Source: Bacillus sp. FSL H8-0547 | Lineage (GTDB): Bacteria > Bacillota > Bacilli > Bacillales > Bacillaceae | DNA: 64,000 bases | Direction: 5' to 3' | Assembly: GCA_038002745.1 (NCBI GenBank) | Contig: JBBODD010000001.1 | Coordinates: 4,050,547-4,114,546 of the forward strand | Shown here: positions 10,380 to 20,787 of the stretch, in pieces | How the letters are laid out: every line of letters begins with the position of its first letter | Position numbering within the stretch: position 1 is the stretch's first letter | Program-made: the position numbers and the translations under genes | The notes under the pieces: model-generated | Told to the model about the DNA's origin: nothing | What the model saw: only the letters and a program-made list of their open reading frames with translations | Databases searched by the model: none

Positions 10380-10439
10380 GTCAATTTGTTATTCACTTAC
10401 TCTATCATACCATAGATGAACTTTTGGCATCACTGGTTT

Positions 10440-12143
10440 TTACTTCTGAAGCAGCCTTGAAATCGTTTCATGCAGATCTGAGAGAGATACGTCCATACTC
10501 TCTCCTGTTTTCCGCTCTTTTACTTCCACGATGCCGTCTTCGGCCTGTTTTCCAACTACGATTCTGACAGGAATGCCTATCAGATCAGAGTCGGCAAATT
10601 TAACCCCTGCGCGTTCGATTCTGTCATCATAAAGAACTTCAAATCCAGCTTCTAAAAGCTCAGTATACAGTTTTTCGCCAAGAGAAGACTGCGCATCCTG
10701 TTTTGCATTTGCTGTGATCAGGTGGACTTGGAACGGCGCAACAGCAGCCGGCCAGACAATACCCTTATCGTCATTATACTGCTCAACAATAGCAGCTAAT
10801 GTTCTTGAAACGCCAATGCCGTAACAGCCCATAATCATCGGCTGCGCTCTGCCGTTTTCATCAAGGAACGTCGCATTCATTGCTTCACTGTAGCGTGTTC
10901 CAAGTTTGAATACATGTCCCACTTCAATTCCTTTGGCAAACTGAATCGTTCCTTCTCCGTCCGGTGAAGCGTCTCCCTCTTCAATGAAACGAAGGTCAGC
11001 ATACTGGCTGACAGCTGCGTCACGATCTAGATTAACGCCTGTATAATGATAATTTTCTTCACCTGCGCCGCAAACGCCGTTTACAACGGACTGAACCGCA
11101 TGATCGGCAATAATCTCAATTGCAGAATCTGCTCCCACAGGGCCGACAAAACCTGGCAGAACTCCTGCCGCCTGCTTCGTTTCTTCAGGTGTCGCAAGTT
11201 CGACAACTGATGCCCCGTAAAGGTTTTTGATTTTTATATCGTTGATTTCGTGATCGCCGCGTGCAAGCACCATCACAAATTTTTCGTCCACTTTAAAAAC
11301 AAGAGATTTAATCAGCTTCTCTTTTTCGACGTTCAGGTAATCCGCTACTTCTTCAATCGTTCTTTGATTTGGTGTTTCTGTTTTTACAAGGTCCTGCTGT
11401 TCTTCACTGCTTTTCTCATATTGAGTAATAACAGGAGCCATCTCTACATTGGCAGCATAGGACGATGTGTCTGAATAGGCAATTGTATCTTCGCCGACGT
11501 CAGACAAAACCATGAACTCATGGGTGTCTTTTCCGCCCATGGCACCAGAATCAGCAATAACTGCCCGGTAGTTCAGGCCGCAGCGTGAAAACACATTGCT
11601 GTATGCCTGAAACATCTTTTCATACACTTCATCAAGACTTTCAAACGAAGCATGGAAAGAATAGGCATCTTTCATAATGAACTCGCGGCCGCGCAGAAGT
11701 CCAAATCGGGGACGCTTTTCATCCCTGAATTTCGACTGAATCTGATACAGATTCAAAGGAAGTCTCTTATAGGACTTAACTTCGTCGCGCACAAGAGATG
11801 TAATAACCTCTTCATGTGTGGCGCCAAGTGCAAATTCACGGCTGTGCCTGTCTTTCATTCTCATAAGCTCAGGGCCGTATGTGTACCATCTGCCGGATTC
11901 CTGCCAAAGTTCTGACTGCTGGAGTGCAGGCATAAGCAGTTCGGCTGAGCCTGCACGGTTCATCTCTTCTCGTACAATCTGCTCAATTTTTTTAAGAACA
12001 ATAGAGGCAAGCGGCAAATAACTGTAGATTCCGCTCGCATTTTGCCGCATGTAGCCTGCCCGGAGCAAAAGCTGGTGGCTTTTAATATCCGCATCTGCAG
12101 GCACTTCTCTTAAAGTAGGAATAAACGTCATACTCTGTTTCAT
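10440..12143 (-). CDS. proS: Prolyl-tRNA synthetase, bacterial type
   Basis: ProS charges tRNA-Pro. The 567-residue protein starts [19 protein letters not shown] and shows class II motifs: [20 protein letters not shown] for motif 2 and [16 protein letters not shown] for motif 3. Between them lies the large editing (INS) domain characteristic of bacterial-type ProS (about residues 220-400). A C-terminal anticodon-binding domain follows ([13 protein letters not shown] to the end). The length is normal. It lies between rasP (57 bases upstream) and polC (130 bases downstream), as in B. subtilis. Confidence 0.97.
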   Translation of the reverse strand: MKQSMTFIPTLREVPADADIKSHQLLLRAGYMRQNASGIYSYLPLASIVLKKIEQIVREEMNRAGSAELLMPALQQSELWQESGRWYTYGPELMRMKDRHSREFALGATHEEVITSLVRDEVKSYKRLPLNLYQIQSKFRDEKRPRFGLLRGREFIMKDAYSFHASFESLDEVYEKMFQAYSNVFSRCGLNYRAVIADSGAMGGKDTHEFMVLSDVGEDTIAYSDTSSYAANVEMAPVITQYEKSSEEQQDLVKTETPNQRTIEEVADYLNVEKEKLIKSLVFKVDEKFVMVLARGDHEINDIKIKNLYGASVVELATPEETKQAAGVLPGFVGPVGADSAIEIIADHAVQSVVNGVCGAGEENYHYTGVNLDRDAAVSQYADLRFIEEGDASPDGEGTIQFAKGIEVGHVFKLGTRYSEAMNATFLDENGRAQPMIMGCYGIGVSRTLAAIVEQYNDDKGIVWPAAVAPFQVHLITANAKQDAQSSLGEKLYTELLEAGFEVLYDDRIERAGVKFADSDLIGIPVRIVVGKQAEDGIVEVKERKTGESMDVSLSDLHETISRLLQK

Positions 12144-12200
12144 CTAAAGCACCTCTATTTAAGTATTCAAAATTCGCATTTTCAGCTGTCGGCAGGCATT

Positions 12201-13463
12201 TTATAAAAAGAACCGCTGAATGTCATTCCACGTTACGACAAGCATCAGGAGCATCAGCAGCGCAAACCCGATAAAATGGACAACGCCCTCTTTCTGGCGG
12301 TCAATCGGTTTCCCTCTAAGCGCTTCAACAAGGAAAAAGAGCAGTCTTCCGCCGTCAAGAGCCGGAATTGGAAGAAGGTTGACGATACCGAGATTAATGC
12401 TCAGGATCGCAGCCCAGCTCATCAAATTAATGACGCCCGTTTTTGCTACTTGATCTGTCATATCATAAATGCCGACAGGGCCTGAAAGCATATCAATGGA
12501 AAACTGGCCTGTGATCAGCTTGCCAAGTCCGAGGACAATTTCTTTTGTCCAGTTAAATGTTTCTGTGACACCGTAAGTTAATGAACCGATAAACGATTTC
12601 TCTACCGGATTATAGGCTCCGATTCTGCCGATGGTTTCCTCACCGACTTTGCTCGCTTCAGGGATGACCTCGATTTCAAGATCCTGCCCGCCGCGATTCA
12701 CGCTGAAGGTAAGCTCCTGTTCAGGGTTTGACTGAATAACAGATACCACCTGCTTCCAGGAAGACATCACTTTGCCCTCAATGGCCGTGATCTCATCTCC
12801 CTCTTTTAAGCCTGATTCAGCGGCAGAGCCGTCTTCTGTCAATTTTCCAAGGACAGGCTCGTCTATTGGAGCTCCCTGAATAAAACCAAGAGAGAAAAGC
12901 AGGACAAACGCAAGGATAAAGTTCATCAGCGGGCCTGCAATAATCGCAGCCGTTCTCTGGCCGAGTGTTTTTGAACCGAACTGGCGGTTAAAAGGCGCAA
13001 TTTGCACTTCTGATCCATCTACGATAAAGAATGAACGCTCGCTGACATCAAAATGCTTAAGCACTTCATCTTCTTCGCCCTGTTCATACCCTGAGATGAA
13101 CATTTTGTGCTCAAGGTCTGCCTGTTCGACTTCTATGACTCTTGCACGGGGGTATTTTTCTTTATTATTCAGAATAATTTTTTCAACTTGATCCTGTTTG
13201 TTAAAGAGCAGTCCGACATTATATCCGGGCTTAACCTCTATCATTTCAGGGTCTTCGCCGGCCATCCGGACAAATCCGCCCAAAGGAAGAAGTCTGATCG
13301 TATAGACCGTCTCATTTTTTGTAAAAGAAAAGATTTTCGGGCCGAATCCAATCGCAAACTCACGGCAAAGAATACCCGCACGTTTAGCTAAAACGAGATG
13401 TCCAAGCTCATGAAAGAAAACGAGCGCCCCAAAAATAACAACAAACGCCAAAACGGTATTCAC
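12201..13463 (-). CDS. rasP: Site-2 intramembrane metalloprotease RasP/RseP
   Basis: RasP performs regulated intramembrane proteolysis, cleaving anti-sigma factors such as RsiW and cell-division and signal-peptide remnants in B. subtilis. The 420-residue protein has the zinc-binding HELGH at residues 18-22 in the first membrane segment. It also has a periplasm-type PDZ domain (about 200-275: VLGKLTEDGSAAESGLKEGDEI) and the C-terminal NLLPIPALDGG that supplies the third metal ligand. The start is GTG with AGGTGG nine bases upstream; no in-frame ATG is nearby. It follows dxr by 15 bases. Confidence 0.95.
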   Translation of the reverse strand: MNTVLAFVVIFGALVFFHELGHLVLAKRAGILCREFAIGFGPKIFSFTKNETVYTIRLLPLGGFVRMAGEDPEMIEVKPGYNVGLLFNKQDQVEKIILNNKEKYPRARVIEVEQADLEHKMFISGYEQGEEDEVLKHFDVSERSFFIVDGSEVQIAPFNRQFGSKTLGQRTAAIIAGPLMNFILAFVLLFSLGFIQGAPIDEPVLGKLTEDGSAAESGLKEGDEITAIEGKVMSSWKQVVSVIQSNPEQELTFSVNRGGQDLEIEVIPEASKVGEETIGRIGAYNPVEKSFIGSLTYGVTETFNWTKEIVLGLGKLITGQFSIDMLSGPVGIYDMTDQVAKTGVINLMSWAAILSINLGIVNLLPIPALDGGRLLFFLVEALRGKPIDRQKEGVVHFIGFALLMLLMLVVTWNDIQRFFL

Positions 13464-13478
13464 GTTTCATGACCACCT

Positions 13479-14627
13479 TTATGAATAGAATGATTGAACA
13501 AATTCTCTTGTCTCTTTGTCCACTTCTTGAATGATATGCAGATTCGGGTCTGTTATCACACAATGTTTTGAAAGTGCCCTCTCAATCAGGTTTTCGATTT
13601 GAAGAAACTTAATTTTCCCTTTCAGAAAAGCGGCCACAGCTTCTTCATTTGCAGCGTTCAGGACAGTCGGCATCGTTCCTCCAATTTTACCTGAGTCATA
13701 AGCAAATTGTAAGCAGCGGTACCGTTCAAAATCAGCTTTTTCAAAGTGGAGCTTGCCCGCCTCCCATAAATTCAGCTGTTTTGTATCCGGCATCGGCAAC
13801 CGTTCAGGATAAGACAGGGCATATTGAATCGGCACTCTCATATCAGGTGTTCCAAGCTGGGCAATGACGCTGCGGTCATGAAATTCAGCCATAGAATGGA
13901 TAATGCTTTCTTTGTGCAGCAGCACATCGATCTTTTCATACGGCAAGTCAAACAGCCAGTGCGCTTCAATGACTTCAAGACCTTTGTTCATCATTGTTGC
14001 AGAGTCAATCGTGATTTTAGCTCCCATCGACCAGTTCGGATGGTTAAGGGCTTCTTCCACCGTGACATTTTCAAGGTCCTCCCGCTTTCTGTCACGGAAG
14101 CTCCCTCCGGAAGCAGTAATAATAAGCCGCTCCAAAGATTTGGGATTCTCACCCTGAAGACATTGAAAAATAGCTGAATGCTCGCTGTCTACAGGCAGGA
14201 GCTCCACATTGTATGTTTTCGCATGAGCCGTTACAAGATGTCCTGCCGTTACAAGTGTTTCTTTATTGGCAATGGCTATCGTTTTTTTGCATTCAATTGC
14301 TTTTAATGTCGGCAGAAGACCGACGCTCCCCATAACAGCATTAACCAGGATGTCTGCTTCAGGCAAAACGGCAGCTTCAATCAAGCCTTCTTCGCCAAAA
14401 GCAAAAGACACGTCCGGAAATTCACTTTTCAGCTGTGAATAGGCATCAAAGTCATTTACTGCCACTAAACGGGGCGAAAACTCAATAATTGCTTTTCTGC
14501 CTAAAGTAAGGTTGCTTCCAAATGACATGGAAACTAGCTGGAATTGTTCCGGATGAGCCTTAATGACATCAAGTGTCTGCTGTCCGATTGAACCTGTTGC
14601 ACCCAATAAACTGATTCTCTTCACCAT
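13479..14627 (-). CDS. dxr: 1-deoxy-D-xylulose 5-phosphate reductoisomerase
   Basis: Dxr converts DXP to MEP in the non-mevalonate isoprenoid pathway, upstream of the undecaprenyl chain made by UppS. The 382-residue protein begins [21 protein letters not shown], an NADPH-binding Rossmann start. It carries [23 protein letters not shown] and [29 protein letters not shown], the metal- and substrate-binding motifs. The frame is open upstream to 14705, but ATG 14627 has GGGGAG and matches the family N-terminus. It normally follows cdsA; here only 119 bases separate it from uppS. Confidence 0.96.
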   Translation of the reverse strand: MVKRISLLGATGSIGQQTLDVIKAHPEQFQLVSMSFGSNLTLGRKAIIEFSPRLVAVNDFDAYSQLKSEFPDVSFAFGEEGLIEAAVLPEADILVNAVMGSVGLLPTLKAIECKKTIAIANKETLVTAGHLVTAHAKTYNVELLPVDSEHSAIFQCLQGENPKSLERLIITASGGSFRDRKREDLENVTVEEALNHPNWSMGAKITIDSATMMNKGLEVIEAHWLFDLPYEKIDVLLHKESIIHSMAEFHDRSVIAQLGTPDMRVPIQYALSYPERLPMPDTKQLNLWEAGKLHFEKADFERYRCLQFAYDSGKIGGTMPTVLNAANEEAVAAFLKGKIKFLQIENLIERALSKHCVITDPNLHIIQEVDKETREFVQSFYS

Positions 14628-14746
14628 GTCACTCCCCATTCGTCTGCTGCAGATCTCTGTATATCTGGATTGTGCAAATAACGTGCGAATCTCTGCACCT
14701 CTCAAGTTATGTATAATCCCTGGATGATAAACCAGGGAGATTGCCT
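14628..14746 (-). other. uppS-dxr junction lacking cdsA
   Basis: In B. subtilis and relatives cdsA (about 270 codons) lies between uppS and dxr. Here the 119-base gap holds only a hairpin (CCCTGG, eight-base loop, CCAGGG at about 14718-14737), AT-rich sequence and the dxr SD. Translation in the dxr frame upstream of the start gives no CdsA-like C-terminus, and both flanking genes are complete. Confidence 0.85.
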
Positions 14747-15520
14747 TTACAATCCTCCAAACCTTCTTCCTCTGTGCTGATATTCATCAATGGCTGAAAG
14801 AAGGTGATCTTCGCTGAAATCCGGCCAGAGAACATCCGTAAAGACGAATTCCGAGTAGGCAAGCTGCCATAGCATGAAGTTGCTCAGCCTGATTTCCCCG
14901 CTTGTCCGGATCAGCAAATCAGGATCTTTCATTCCGCTTGTCATTAAATAACTTGAAAACAGCTCTTCGCTTATGTCTTCAATCTTTAATTCGCCGTTTT
15001 CTGCATCTTCAACAATGCCGCGGACAGCATGAATCATCTCCGCCCGGCTTCCGTAATTCAAGGCAAAATTTAAAATAAGTCCGTTATTGGATCCTGTTTC
15101 CTCTTTTGCTTTTTGCACAGCGCGAAGCGTATGCGCCGGTATTTTGGATTCGTCGCCAATAATTCTGACCTGTACATTTTCCTCGATCAGCTCAGGCAGA
15201 AAAGTTCCTAGAAACTCTTCAGGCAGCTTCATCAGGTAATCGACTTCAGACTTTGGGCGTTTCCAGTTTTCAGTTGAAAAAGCATATAGAGTAAGAGCCT
15301 TTACACCGAGCTCATTGGAAAGCTTTGTGATTTTTCTTACTGTCTTCATGCCTTCATGGTGTCCGGCAATCCTTGGAAGTGCGCGTTTTTTGGCCCATCT
15401 CCCATTTCCGTCCATAATAATGGCAATATGTTCAGGTATTCCCCGTTTGATCAAGTCATCTTTTGAGGTAACAGACAGTTCCCGGTTAGGATTTCTCCAA
15501 TTTTTCAGTTTGCCCAGCAT
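14747..15520 (-). CDS. uppS: Isoprenyl transferase (undecaprenyl pyrophosphate synthase)
   Basis: UppS is a cis-prenyltransferase that condenses IPP onto farnesyl-PP to make the C55 lipid carrier for cell-wall synthesis. The 257-residue protein has the catalytic [19 protein letters not shown] block, [26 protein letters not shown] and the C-terminal signature [19 protein letters not shown]. It ends [10 protein letters not shown], a complete terminus. The ATG at 15520 is preceded by GATGGAGGA. It follows frr behind a terminator, and the usual downstream partner cdsA is missing. Confidence 0.96.
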   Translation of the reverse strand: MLGKLKNWRNPNRELSVTSKDDLIKRGIPEHIAIIMDGNGRWAKKRALPRIAGHHEGMKTVRKITKLSNELGVKALTLYAFSTENWKRPKSEVDYLMKLPEEFLGTFLPELIEENVQVRIIGDESKIPAHTLRAVQKAKEETGSNNGLILNFALNYGSRAEMIHAVRGIVEDAENGELKIEDISEELFSSYLMTSGMKDPDLLIRTSGEIRLSNFMLWQLAYSEFVFTDVLWPDFSEDHLLSAIDEYQHRGRRFGGL

Positions 15521-15585
15521 GTGATTCCTCCATCACCCGTAACATTCTGCGGTCTCATATACTGCAGCGGTGTTAACAGTATTAA

Positions 15586-15615
15586 CAAAAAAACCCCCTG
15601 TAAACATAAGAGGGT
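15586..15615 (-). terminator. Terminator between frr and uppS
   Basis: On the minus strand ACCCTC and GGGGGT form a six-pair stem (one G-U) around an 11-base loop, followed by seven T. It lies 35 bases after the frr stop. Confidence 0.75.
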
Positions 15616-15650
15616 CTTTTGAGCACAATTCCATTGTACAGATTTTTAAC

Positions 15651-16208
15651 TTAAACTTCCATGATTTCTTTTTCTTTATCTTTTGCAATAGCGTCAATTT
15701 TGCTGATGAACTCATCCGTCGTTTTTTGAACTTGATCATTGTTTGTGCGAAGCTCATCTTCTGTAATTTCGCCATTTTTCTCAAGCTTTTTCAAATCGTC
15801 GTTTGCGTCACGGCGCACATTGCGGACTGCAACTTTTGCTTCTTCAGCATATTTCTTTACAAGTTTAGCAAGCTCTTTGCGGCGCTCTTCAGTAAGGGCC
15901 GGAATAGCAAGCCGGATTAAAGATCCGTCGTTTGTAGGATTTAATCCAAGATCTGATTTAAGGATCGCTTTTTCGATTTCGCCGAGTACCGTTTTGTCAT
16001 AAGGCTGAATCACAAGCAGTCTTGCTTCAGGTGTGTTAATAGAAGCAAGCTGGTTGACCGGTGTAGGCGCACCGTAGTAATCTACGACAATTTTATCAAG
16101 AAGAGATGCATTTGCACGGCCTGCGCGAACGGTTGAAAGCTCTCTGTTATAGGCAGATACCGCTTTTTCCATTTTATCTTTTGCTTGTGCAAGAACTTGT
16201 TTAGCCAT
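15651..16208 (-). CDS. frr: Ribosome recycling factor
   Basis: Frr, with EF-G, splits post-termination ribosomes. The 185-residue protein begins [17 protein letters not shown] and contains [18 protein letters not shown] and [20 protein letters not shown]. It ends [10 protein letters not shown], essentially the B. subtilis protein. Two adjacent ATG codons exist; the second (16208) matches the family and lies ten bases after GGGGG. pyrH ends two bases before it, so the two genes are tightly coupled. Confidence 0.96.
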   Translation of the reverse strand: MAKQVLAQAKDKMEKAVSAYNRELSTVRAGRANASLLDKIVVDYYGAPTPVNQLASINTPEARLLVIQPYDKTVLGEIEKAILKSDLGLNPTNDGSLIRLAIPALTEERRKELAKLVKKYAEEAKVAVRNVRRDANDDLKKLEKNGEITEDELRTNNDQVQKTTDEFISKIDAIAKDKEKEIMEV

Positions 16209-16210
16209 CA

Positions 16211-16933
16211 TTATTTCCCCCTTACAATTGTTCCGATATTTTCGCCGAGTACTGCACGTTTAATGTTGCCTTCTTCCATAACAGAGAAGACAATCAGCGG
16301 GATATCATTGTCCATGCAAAGTGATGAAGCAGTAGAATCCATCACTTCCAGACCTTCTTTCAATACGTCAAGGTAAGACAGTGTTTCGTATTTTACAGCG
16401 GCTGCGTCTTTCTTTGGATCTGCTGTATAGACGCCGTCAACGTTGTTTTTTGCCATCAGAATGACATCTGCTTCAATTTCCGCTGCCCGGAGCGCCGCTG
16501 TTGTATCAGTGGAGAAGTAAGGATTTCCCGTACCTGCAGCAAAAATGACAACTCGTTTTTTCTCAAGGTGTCTGATTGCTTTTCTTCTGATGTACGGCTC
16601 TGCAACTTGTCTCATTTCAATGGAAGTCTGAACGCGGGTCTGGATGCCGAACGTTTCAAGGCTGTCCTGCAGAGCAAGTGAATTCATCACCGTAGCAAGC
16701 ATTCCCATATAGTCGGCAGTTGCACGGTCCATGCCCATTTCACTGCCGATTTTGCCGCGCCAGATGTTGCCGCCGCCTACAACTACAGCCACTTCAACAC
16801 CAAGCTCTGCAATTTCTTTCACTTGCTTGGCAATGGACTGAATGACAGCAGGCTTAATGCCGAAGCTGTCCGTTCCTGCTAACGCTTCTCCGCTCAATTT
16901 AAGTACGATACGATTATATTTAGGTTTGCTCAT
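16211..16933 (-). CDS. pyrH: UMP kinase
   Basis: PyrH phosphorylates UMP to UDP. The 240-residue product belongs to the amino-acid kinase superfamily: [14 protein letters not shown] at the N-terminus, [11 protein letters not shown] for phosphate binding, [37 protein letters not shown] and the [15 protein letters not shown] nucleotide site. A frame opening upstream to 16969 is not used; ATG 16933 has GGAGGTCATT before it and matches the family. It sits between tsf and frr. Confidence 0.96.
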   Translation of the reverse strand: MSKPKYNRIVLKLSGEALAGTDSFGIKPAVIQSIAKQVKEIAELGVEVAVVVGGGNIWRGKIGSEMGMDRATADYMGMLATVMNSLALQDSLETFGIQTRVQTSIEMRQVAEPYIRRKAIRHLEKKRVVIFAAGTGNPYFSTDTTAALRAAEIEADVILMAKNNVDGVYTADPKKDAAAVKYETLSYLDVLKEGLEVMDSTASSLCMDNDIPLIVFSVMEEGNIKRAVLGENIGTIVRGK

Positions 16934-17015
16934 AATGACCTCCAAGTCTTTTCGGGTAAATCGTTGCATGTAAATGATTCAAGCTGTATTCACCCCGCGG
17001 GGAAACAGGCTTTTT

Positions 17016-17046
17016 CAAAAAGAGGGAACACAGAAGTGTGTTCCCT
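17016..17046 (-). terminator. Terminator between tsf and pyrH
   Basis: AGGGAACACA and TGTGTTCCCT form a perfect ten-pair stem around CTTC, followed by CTTTTTG on the minus strand, 60 bases after tsf. No clear promoter for pyrH was found between it and the gene, so read-through is likely. Confidence 0.8.
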
Positions 17047-17106
17047 GTCTTTCATTTACTCGTCTTCATTAAGGAAAACAGCTGTTTTCTCTTATGTCGG
17101 ACTGAA

Positions 17107-17988
17107 TTATTTTTTGACTTGGTTCATAACTTCTTCAGCAAAGTTATCCTGGCGTTTTTCAATGCCTTCGCCTACTTCAAAGCGAGTAAAGCTTTTTACT
17201 GTTGCGCCTTTAGACTCAACAAATTGTTTTACTTTAAGATCAGGGTTTTTAACGAAGTTCTGCTCAAGAAGGCAGATCTCTTCGAAGAATTTGCCAAGAC
17301 GGCCTTCAACCATTTTTTCAACGATGTTAGCAGGCTTGCCTTCGTTTAGAGCCTGCTGAGAAAGAACTTCGCGCTCGCGAGTTACTTCTTCTTCGCTTAC
17401 AGCGTCACGGCCGATGTATTTAGGGTTAACAGCAGCTACGTGCATCGCAACGTCTTTAGCTGTATCTTCGTCAGTTGTTCCTTCAAGAACAGCAAGAACG
17501 GCAATGCGGCCGCCCATGTGAAGGTAAGAACCGAATGCATCGCTGTCTGTTTTTGATACGATATCAAAGCGGCGAAGAGTGATTTTCTCACCGATTTTAG
17601 CGATTGCAGAGTTGATGTAGTCATTTACAGTTGTGCCATTGTCCATTTCAGATGCAAGAGCAGCTTCAAGGTCAGCAGGCTTTTTAGCAAGAAGGTGTGA
17701 AGCAAGTGTATCAAGAAGCTCCTTGAATCCTTCGTTTTTAGCTACGAAATCAGTTTCAGAGTTCACTTCAAGGATAACGGCTTCGTTTCCTTCAGCTTTA
17801 ACAAGAGCAAGTCCTTCAGCAGCTACGCGGTCCGCTTTTTTAGAAGCAGAAGCGATTCCTTTTTCACGAAGGAAATCAATCGCTTTTTCCATATCGCCTT
17901 CTGTTGCTGTAAGTGCTTTTTTGCAGTCCATCATACCTGCACCAGTTTTTTCGCGTAATTCTTTTACCATTTGAGCTGTAATTGCCAT
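17107..17988 (-). CDS. tsf: Elongation factor Ts
   Basis: EF-Ts is the GDP exchange factor for EF-Tu. The 293-residue protein starts [26 protein letters not shown], the UBA-like N-terminal domain that contacts EF-Tu. It continues with [18 protein letters not shown] and the [21 protein letters not shown] dimerisation-domain segment. ATG 17988 has a strong AGGAGG upstream. It follows rpsB after two hairpins, the usual rpsB-tsf arrangement. Confidence 0.96.
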   Translation of the reverse strand: MAITAQMVKELREKTGAGMMDCKKALTATEGDMEKAIDFLREKGIASASKKADRVAAEGLALVKAEGNEAVILEVNSETDFVAKNEGFKELLDTLASHLLAKKPADLEAALASEMDNGTTVNDYINSAIAKIGEKITLRRFDIVSKTDSDAFGSYLHMGGRIAVLAVLEGTTDEDTAKDVAMHVAAVNPKYIGRDAVSEEEVTREREVLSQQALNEGKPANIVEKMVEGRLGKFFEEICLLEQNFVKNPDLKVKQFVESKGATVKSFTRFEVGEGIEKRQDNFAEEVMNQVKK

Positions 17989-18075
17989 GAGAGTTTTCCT
18001 CCTTAATTTTCGGCCGTTCCGCCATTATGTATTGGTTTCATTCTGAACTAGAATGTTTTTCGTTTTGTTAAAGGG

Positions 18076-18099
18076 GGCTTTTCCCGTCAGGAAAAAGCC
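18076..18099 (-). terminator. Second hairpin in the rpsB-tsf gap
   Basis: GGCTTTTTCC and GGGAAAAGCC pair around TGAC on the minus strand, followed by CCCTTTAAC. It resembles a weak terminator or a processing site downstream of the stronger rpsB hairpin. Confidence 0.55.
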
Positions 18100-18104
18100 T
18101 CTTT

Positions 18105-18143
18105 AAAAAAGGTGATAAAAGGCATTCCCCTCTTATCACCTTT
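18105..18143 (-). terminator. Strong hairpin and U-tract after rpsB
   Basis: Directly after the rpsB stop, AAAGGTGATAA and TTATCACCTTT make an 11-pair stem ending in six T on the minus strand. It should terminate much rpsB transcription and set the rpsB:tsf ratio. Confidence 0.8.
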
Positions 18144-18149
18144 ACTTGA

Positions 18150-18929
<780 letters not shown>

Positions 18930-18958
18930 CTATGGCGTGTGTATTAACACCAAAAATT

Positions 18959-18987
18959 AATATATCATAATGAAAAATCATTCGCAA
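18959..18987 (-). promoter_or_regulatory. SigA-type promoter of rpsB
   Basis: TTGCGA, a 17-base spacer and TATATT with an extended -10 (TG one base upstream) lie just after the swrB stop. This gives a transcript start near 18952 and about 100 bases of leader. Confidence 0.75.
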
Positions 18988-18998
18988 GCAAAATTCGA

Positions 18999-19436
18999 CT
19001 AGAATTGGCGGAATTTCAGCATAAGGGAGATTTCTGTTTTTCCTTTATCAAGCTTTTTTGCTATTTCTTCTATTGTATAGCCATTTTGATAAAGATTTAA
19101 TACATACAGACGGAATTGATCCGACTGGTCTTTTTCATGAAGAGTTTCAGGAGCTTCCTCATGAGAAAGCTCTTTCTGCTGAACCCCTCCGCCGTCATGA
19201 GAATCTGCGGAACTTTCGCCCGTTATAAAAGAACGGTCAAGCGCAGCCAGAAGCTTTTCATTCTCTTCTCTCATCTCAAGCATGCAGGCGGCAAGCGCCT
19301 GTTCTGTTTCTTCAAGCATGGAGGCCTGCCTCTCTTCAGCCTGCAGCACATTTTTATAACGTAAAAATAAAAGTGCAATCAAATAAAGTGATGCAGCGTG
19401 CAGAATAAGGCTTAATGCCAGGAGTGCTGCTGTCAT
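18999..19436 (-). CDS. swrB: Swarming motility protein SwrB (YlxL)
   Basis: SwrB is a membrane protein that in B. subtilis promotes maturation of the flagellar basal body and FliP function. The roughly 145-residue product has one N-terminal membrane segment (ALLALSLILHAASLYLIALLF), a variable charged middle, and a C-terminal helix-turn-helix-like segment (NGYTIEEIAKKLDKGKTEISLML). The start is ATG 19436 after AGGTGA; a GTG four codons upstream (19448) is an alternative. It closes the fla/che operon, as in B. subtilis. Confidence 0.85.
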   Translation of the reverse strand: MTAALLALSLILHAASLYLIALLFLRYKNVLQAEERQASMLEETEQALAACMLEMREENEKLLAALDRSFITGESSADSHDGGGVQQKELSHEEAPETLHEKDQSDQFRLYVLNLYQNGYTIEEIAKKLDKGKTEISLMLKFRQF

Positions 19437-19488
19437 ATACCGTTTCACCTGACCTTTTTTTATATCGCCTGTTTACAAAAGCGGCCCG

Positions 19489-20256
19489 TCAAGGATTAAT
19501 TTTTTCAAGAAGATGCTTCAGCTTAAACAGAGCTTTTGAATGAATCTGCGAAATACGTGATGTAGATAGACTTAAGACCTGCCCGATTTCAGTCAGCGTC
19601 AGTTCCTCTTTATAAAATAAGCTGATGACCTGCTGCTCTTTTTCTGTCAGATTGACAATGACTTCTGCAAGCTGTCCGATCAGTTCGTCCTTTACCATTT
19701 TCTCTTCAGGCATTTCTGCTTTTTCGTCCCGGATGACGAATTTCTGATGGTCCTGTTCGTCATGTTCATGATTTTGATCATCAATAGAGAGAACATTGGC
19801 AAAGAAGCCTTCATTCATGATCGAAATGACTTCGTTTTCCGACATTTCAAGATCTGCGGCCACTTCTTTTGGTTGAACATTCCGCAAATATTTTTGTTCA
19901 AGCCGTTCAATGGCGGCATCCACTTTTTTTGCTTTTTCTCTTGAGCTGCGGGGCAGCCAGTCTTCTTTTCTCAGTCCGTCAAGGATCGCTCCTCTTATTC
20001 TGAAAGAAGCATACGTTTCAAATTTCAGGTCGCGTGTGTAGTCAAATTTTTCAAGAGCATCGTAGAGACCGACCATGCCTATGCTTTTTAAATCTTCTTT
20101 ATTAACTGATTTGGGCAGGCTGACTGAAATGCGCTGTACATGATAGCTGACAAGGGGCAAATAGCGGTGAATCAGCGCATTGCAAGCTTCATGGTCACGG
20201 TAATGAATCCATTTATTCCAATATTCTTGTTCTTCGAGTTTTGCAGCTTGTTCCAT
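19489..20256 (-). CDS. sigD: RNA polymerase sigma factor SigD (motility)
   Basis: SigD directs RNA polymerase to late flagellar, chemotaxis and autolysin genes. The 255-residue protein is a group 3 (FliA-type) sigma. Region 2 contains NKEDLKSIGMVGLYDALEKFDYTRDLKFETYAS and RIRGAILDGLRKEDW. Region 3 follows, and region 4 has LTEKEQQVISLFYKEELTLTEIGQVLSLSTSRISQIHSKAL. The ATG at 20256 is preceded by AGAAGGGGAG. Its position near the end of the operon makes its dose sensitive to operon-length transcription, as described for B. subtilis. Confidence 0.96.
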   Translation of the reverse strand: MEQAAKLEEQEYWNKWIHYRDHEACNALIHRYLPLVSYHVQRISVSLPKSVNKEDLKSIGMVGLYDALEKFDYTRDLKFETYASFRIRGAILDGLRKEDWLPRSSREKAKKVDAAIERLEQKYLRNVQPKEVAADLEMSENEVISIMNEGFFANVLSIDDQNHEHDEQDHQKFVIRDEKAEMPEEKMVKDELIGQLAEVIVNLTEKEQQVISLFYKEELTLTEIGQVLSLSTSRISQIHSKALFKLKHLLEKINP

Positions 20257-20292
20257 TTTTCTCCCCTTCTGCTGTGATATTTCCGGTGTCTG

Positions 20293-20787
20293 TCAGATTG
20301 TTTTTGCAGATTGATTGACTGTGGAAATAGAAAGCTTTCCTGTTGCGGGATTAAACTCGATCGTTCTCCCGCTGCTTCCCCCAGTATCCATGCTGATGAC
20401 AGGAATTTTCATTGTATCCAGCTGCTTTAAAACAGCGGCCACATTCCTTGCTCCGATGTTGAGCATCCTCGAAGGCTGAAAAGGGAACATTTGCGCTCCG
20501 CCTGCAAGCTTTGCTTTCAAAGCACCCTTTCTGCACCCTCTTTCTGCCAGTTTATCAGCCAGGTCCTTTACAGCTGTATCCGCATATTTGGAAGGATTGT
20601 AATCTCCTGTGCGGGACAAAGAGGAATCAGGCAGCATGATGTGCACGAGGCCGGCTGTTTTTTGTTCCTCGTCGAACAGCACAAGCCCTACACATGAGCC
20701 AAGTCCGGATGTTCTTATCAAATATGGCTGTGAAACGATGTTTTTTTCAGCAATTCCAACCTTGATCATTCGCTCCTGTTTGTCCAT
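20293..20787 (-). CDS. cheD: Chemoreceptor glutamine deamidase CheD
   Basis: CheD deamidates receptor glutamines and, in B. subtilis, is controlled by binding to CheC. The 164-residue protein carries the catalytic cysteine in RTSGLGSCVGLVLFD (about Cys32) and the histidine in AGLVHIMLPDSS (about His49), plus KLAGGAQMF and GGSSGRTIEFNPATG. Three in-frame ATGs lie at 20802, 20787 and 20769. The one at 20787 gives the family spacing to KVGIA and has GGAAG upstream. It directly follows cheW; the cheC gene normally between them is absent. Confidence 0.93.
   Translation of the reverse strand: MDKQERMIKVGIAEKNIVSQPYLIRTSGLGSCVGLVLFDEEQKTAGLVHIMLPDSSLSRTGDYNPSKYADTAVKDLADKLAERGCRKGALKAKLAGGAQMFPFQPSRMLNIGARNVAAVLKQLDTMKIPVISMDTGGSSGRTIEFNPATGKLSISTVNQSAKTI

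Noticed and set aside
10379..10384. TTGACA as the polC -35 element
   Set aside because: No -10-like hexamer lies 16-19 bases downstream; the spacer would be occupied by the inverted repeat.
14628..14705. N-terminal extension of Dxr as a CdsA remnant
   Set aside because: The 26 in-frame residues before the Dxr start show no CdsA-like hydrophobic or signature motif, and the SD sits at 14627, so it is spacer.
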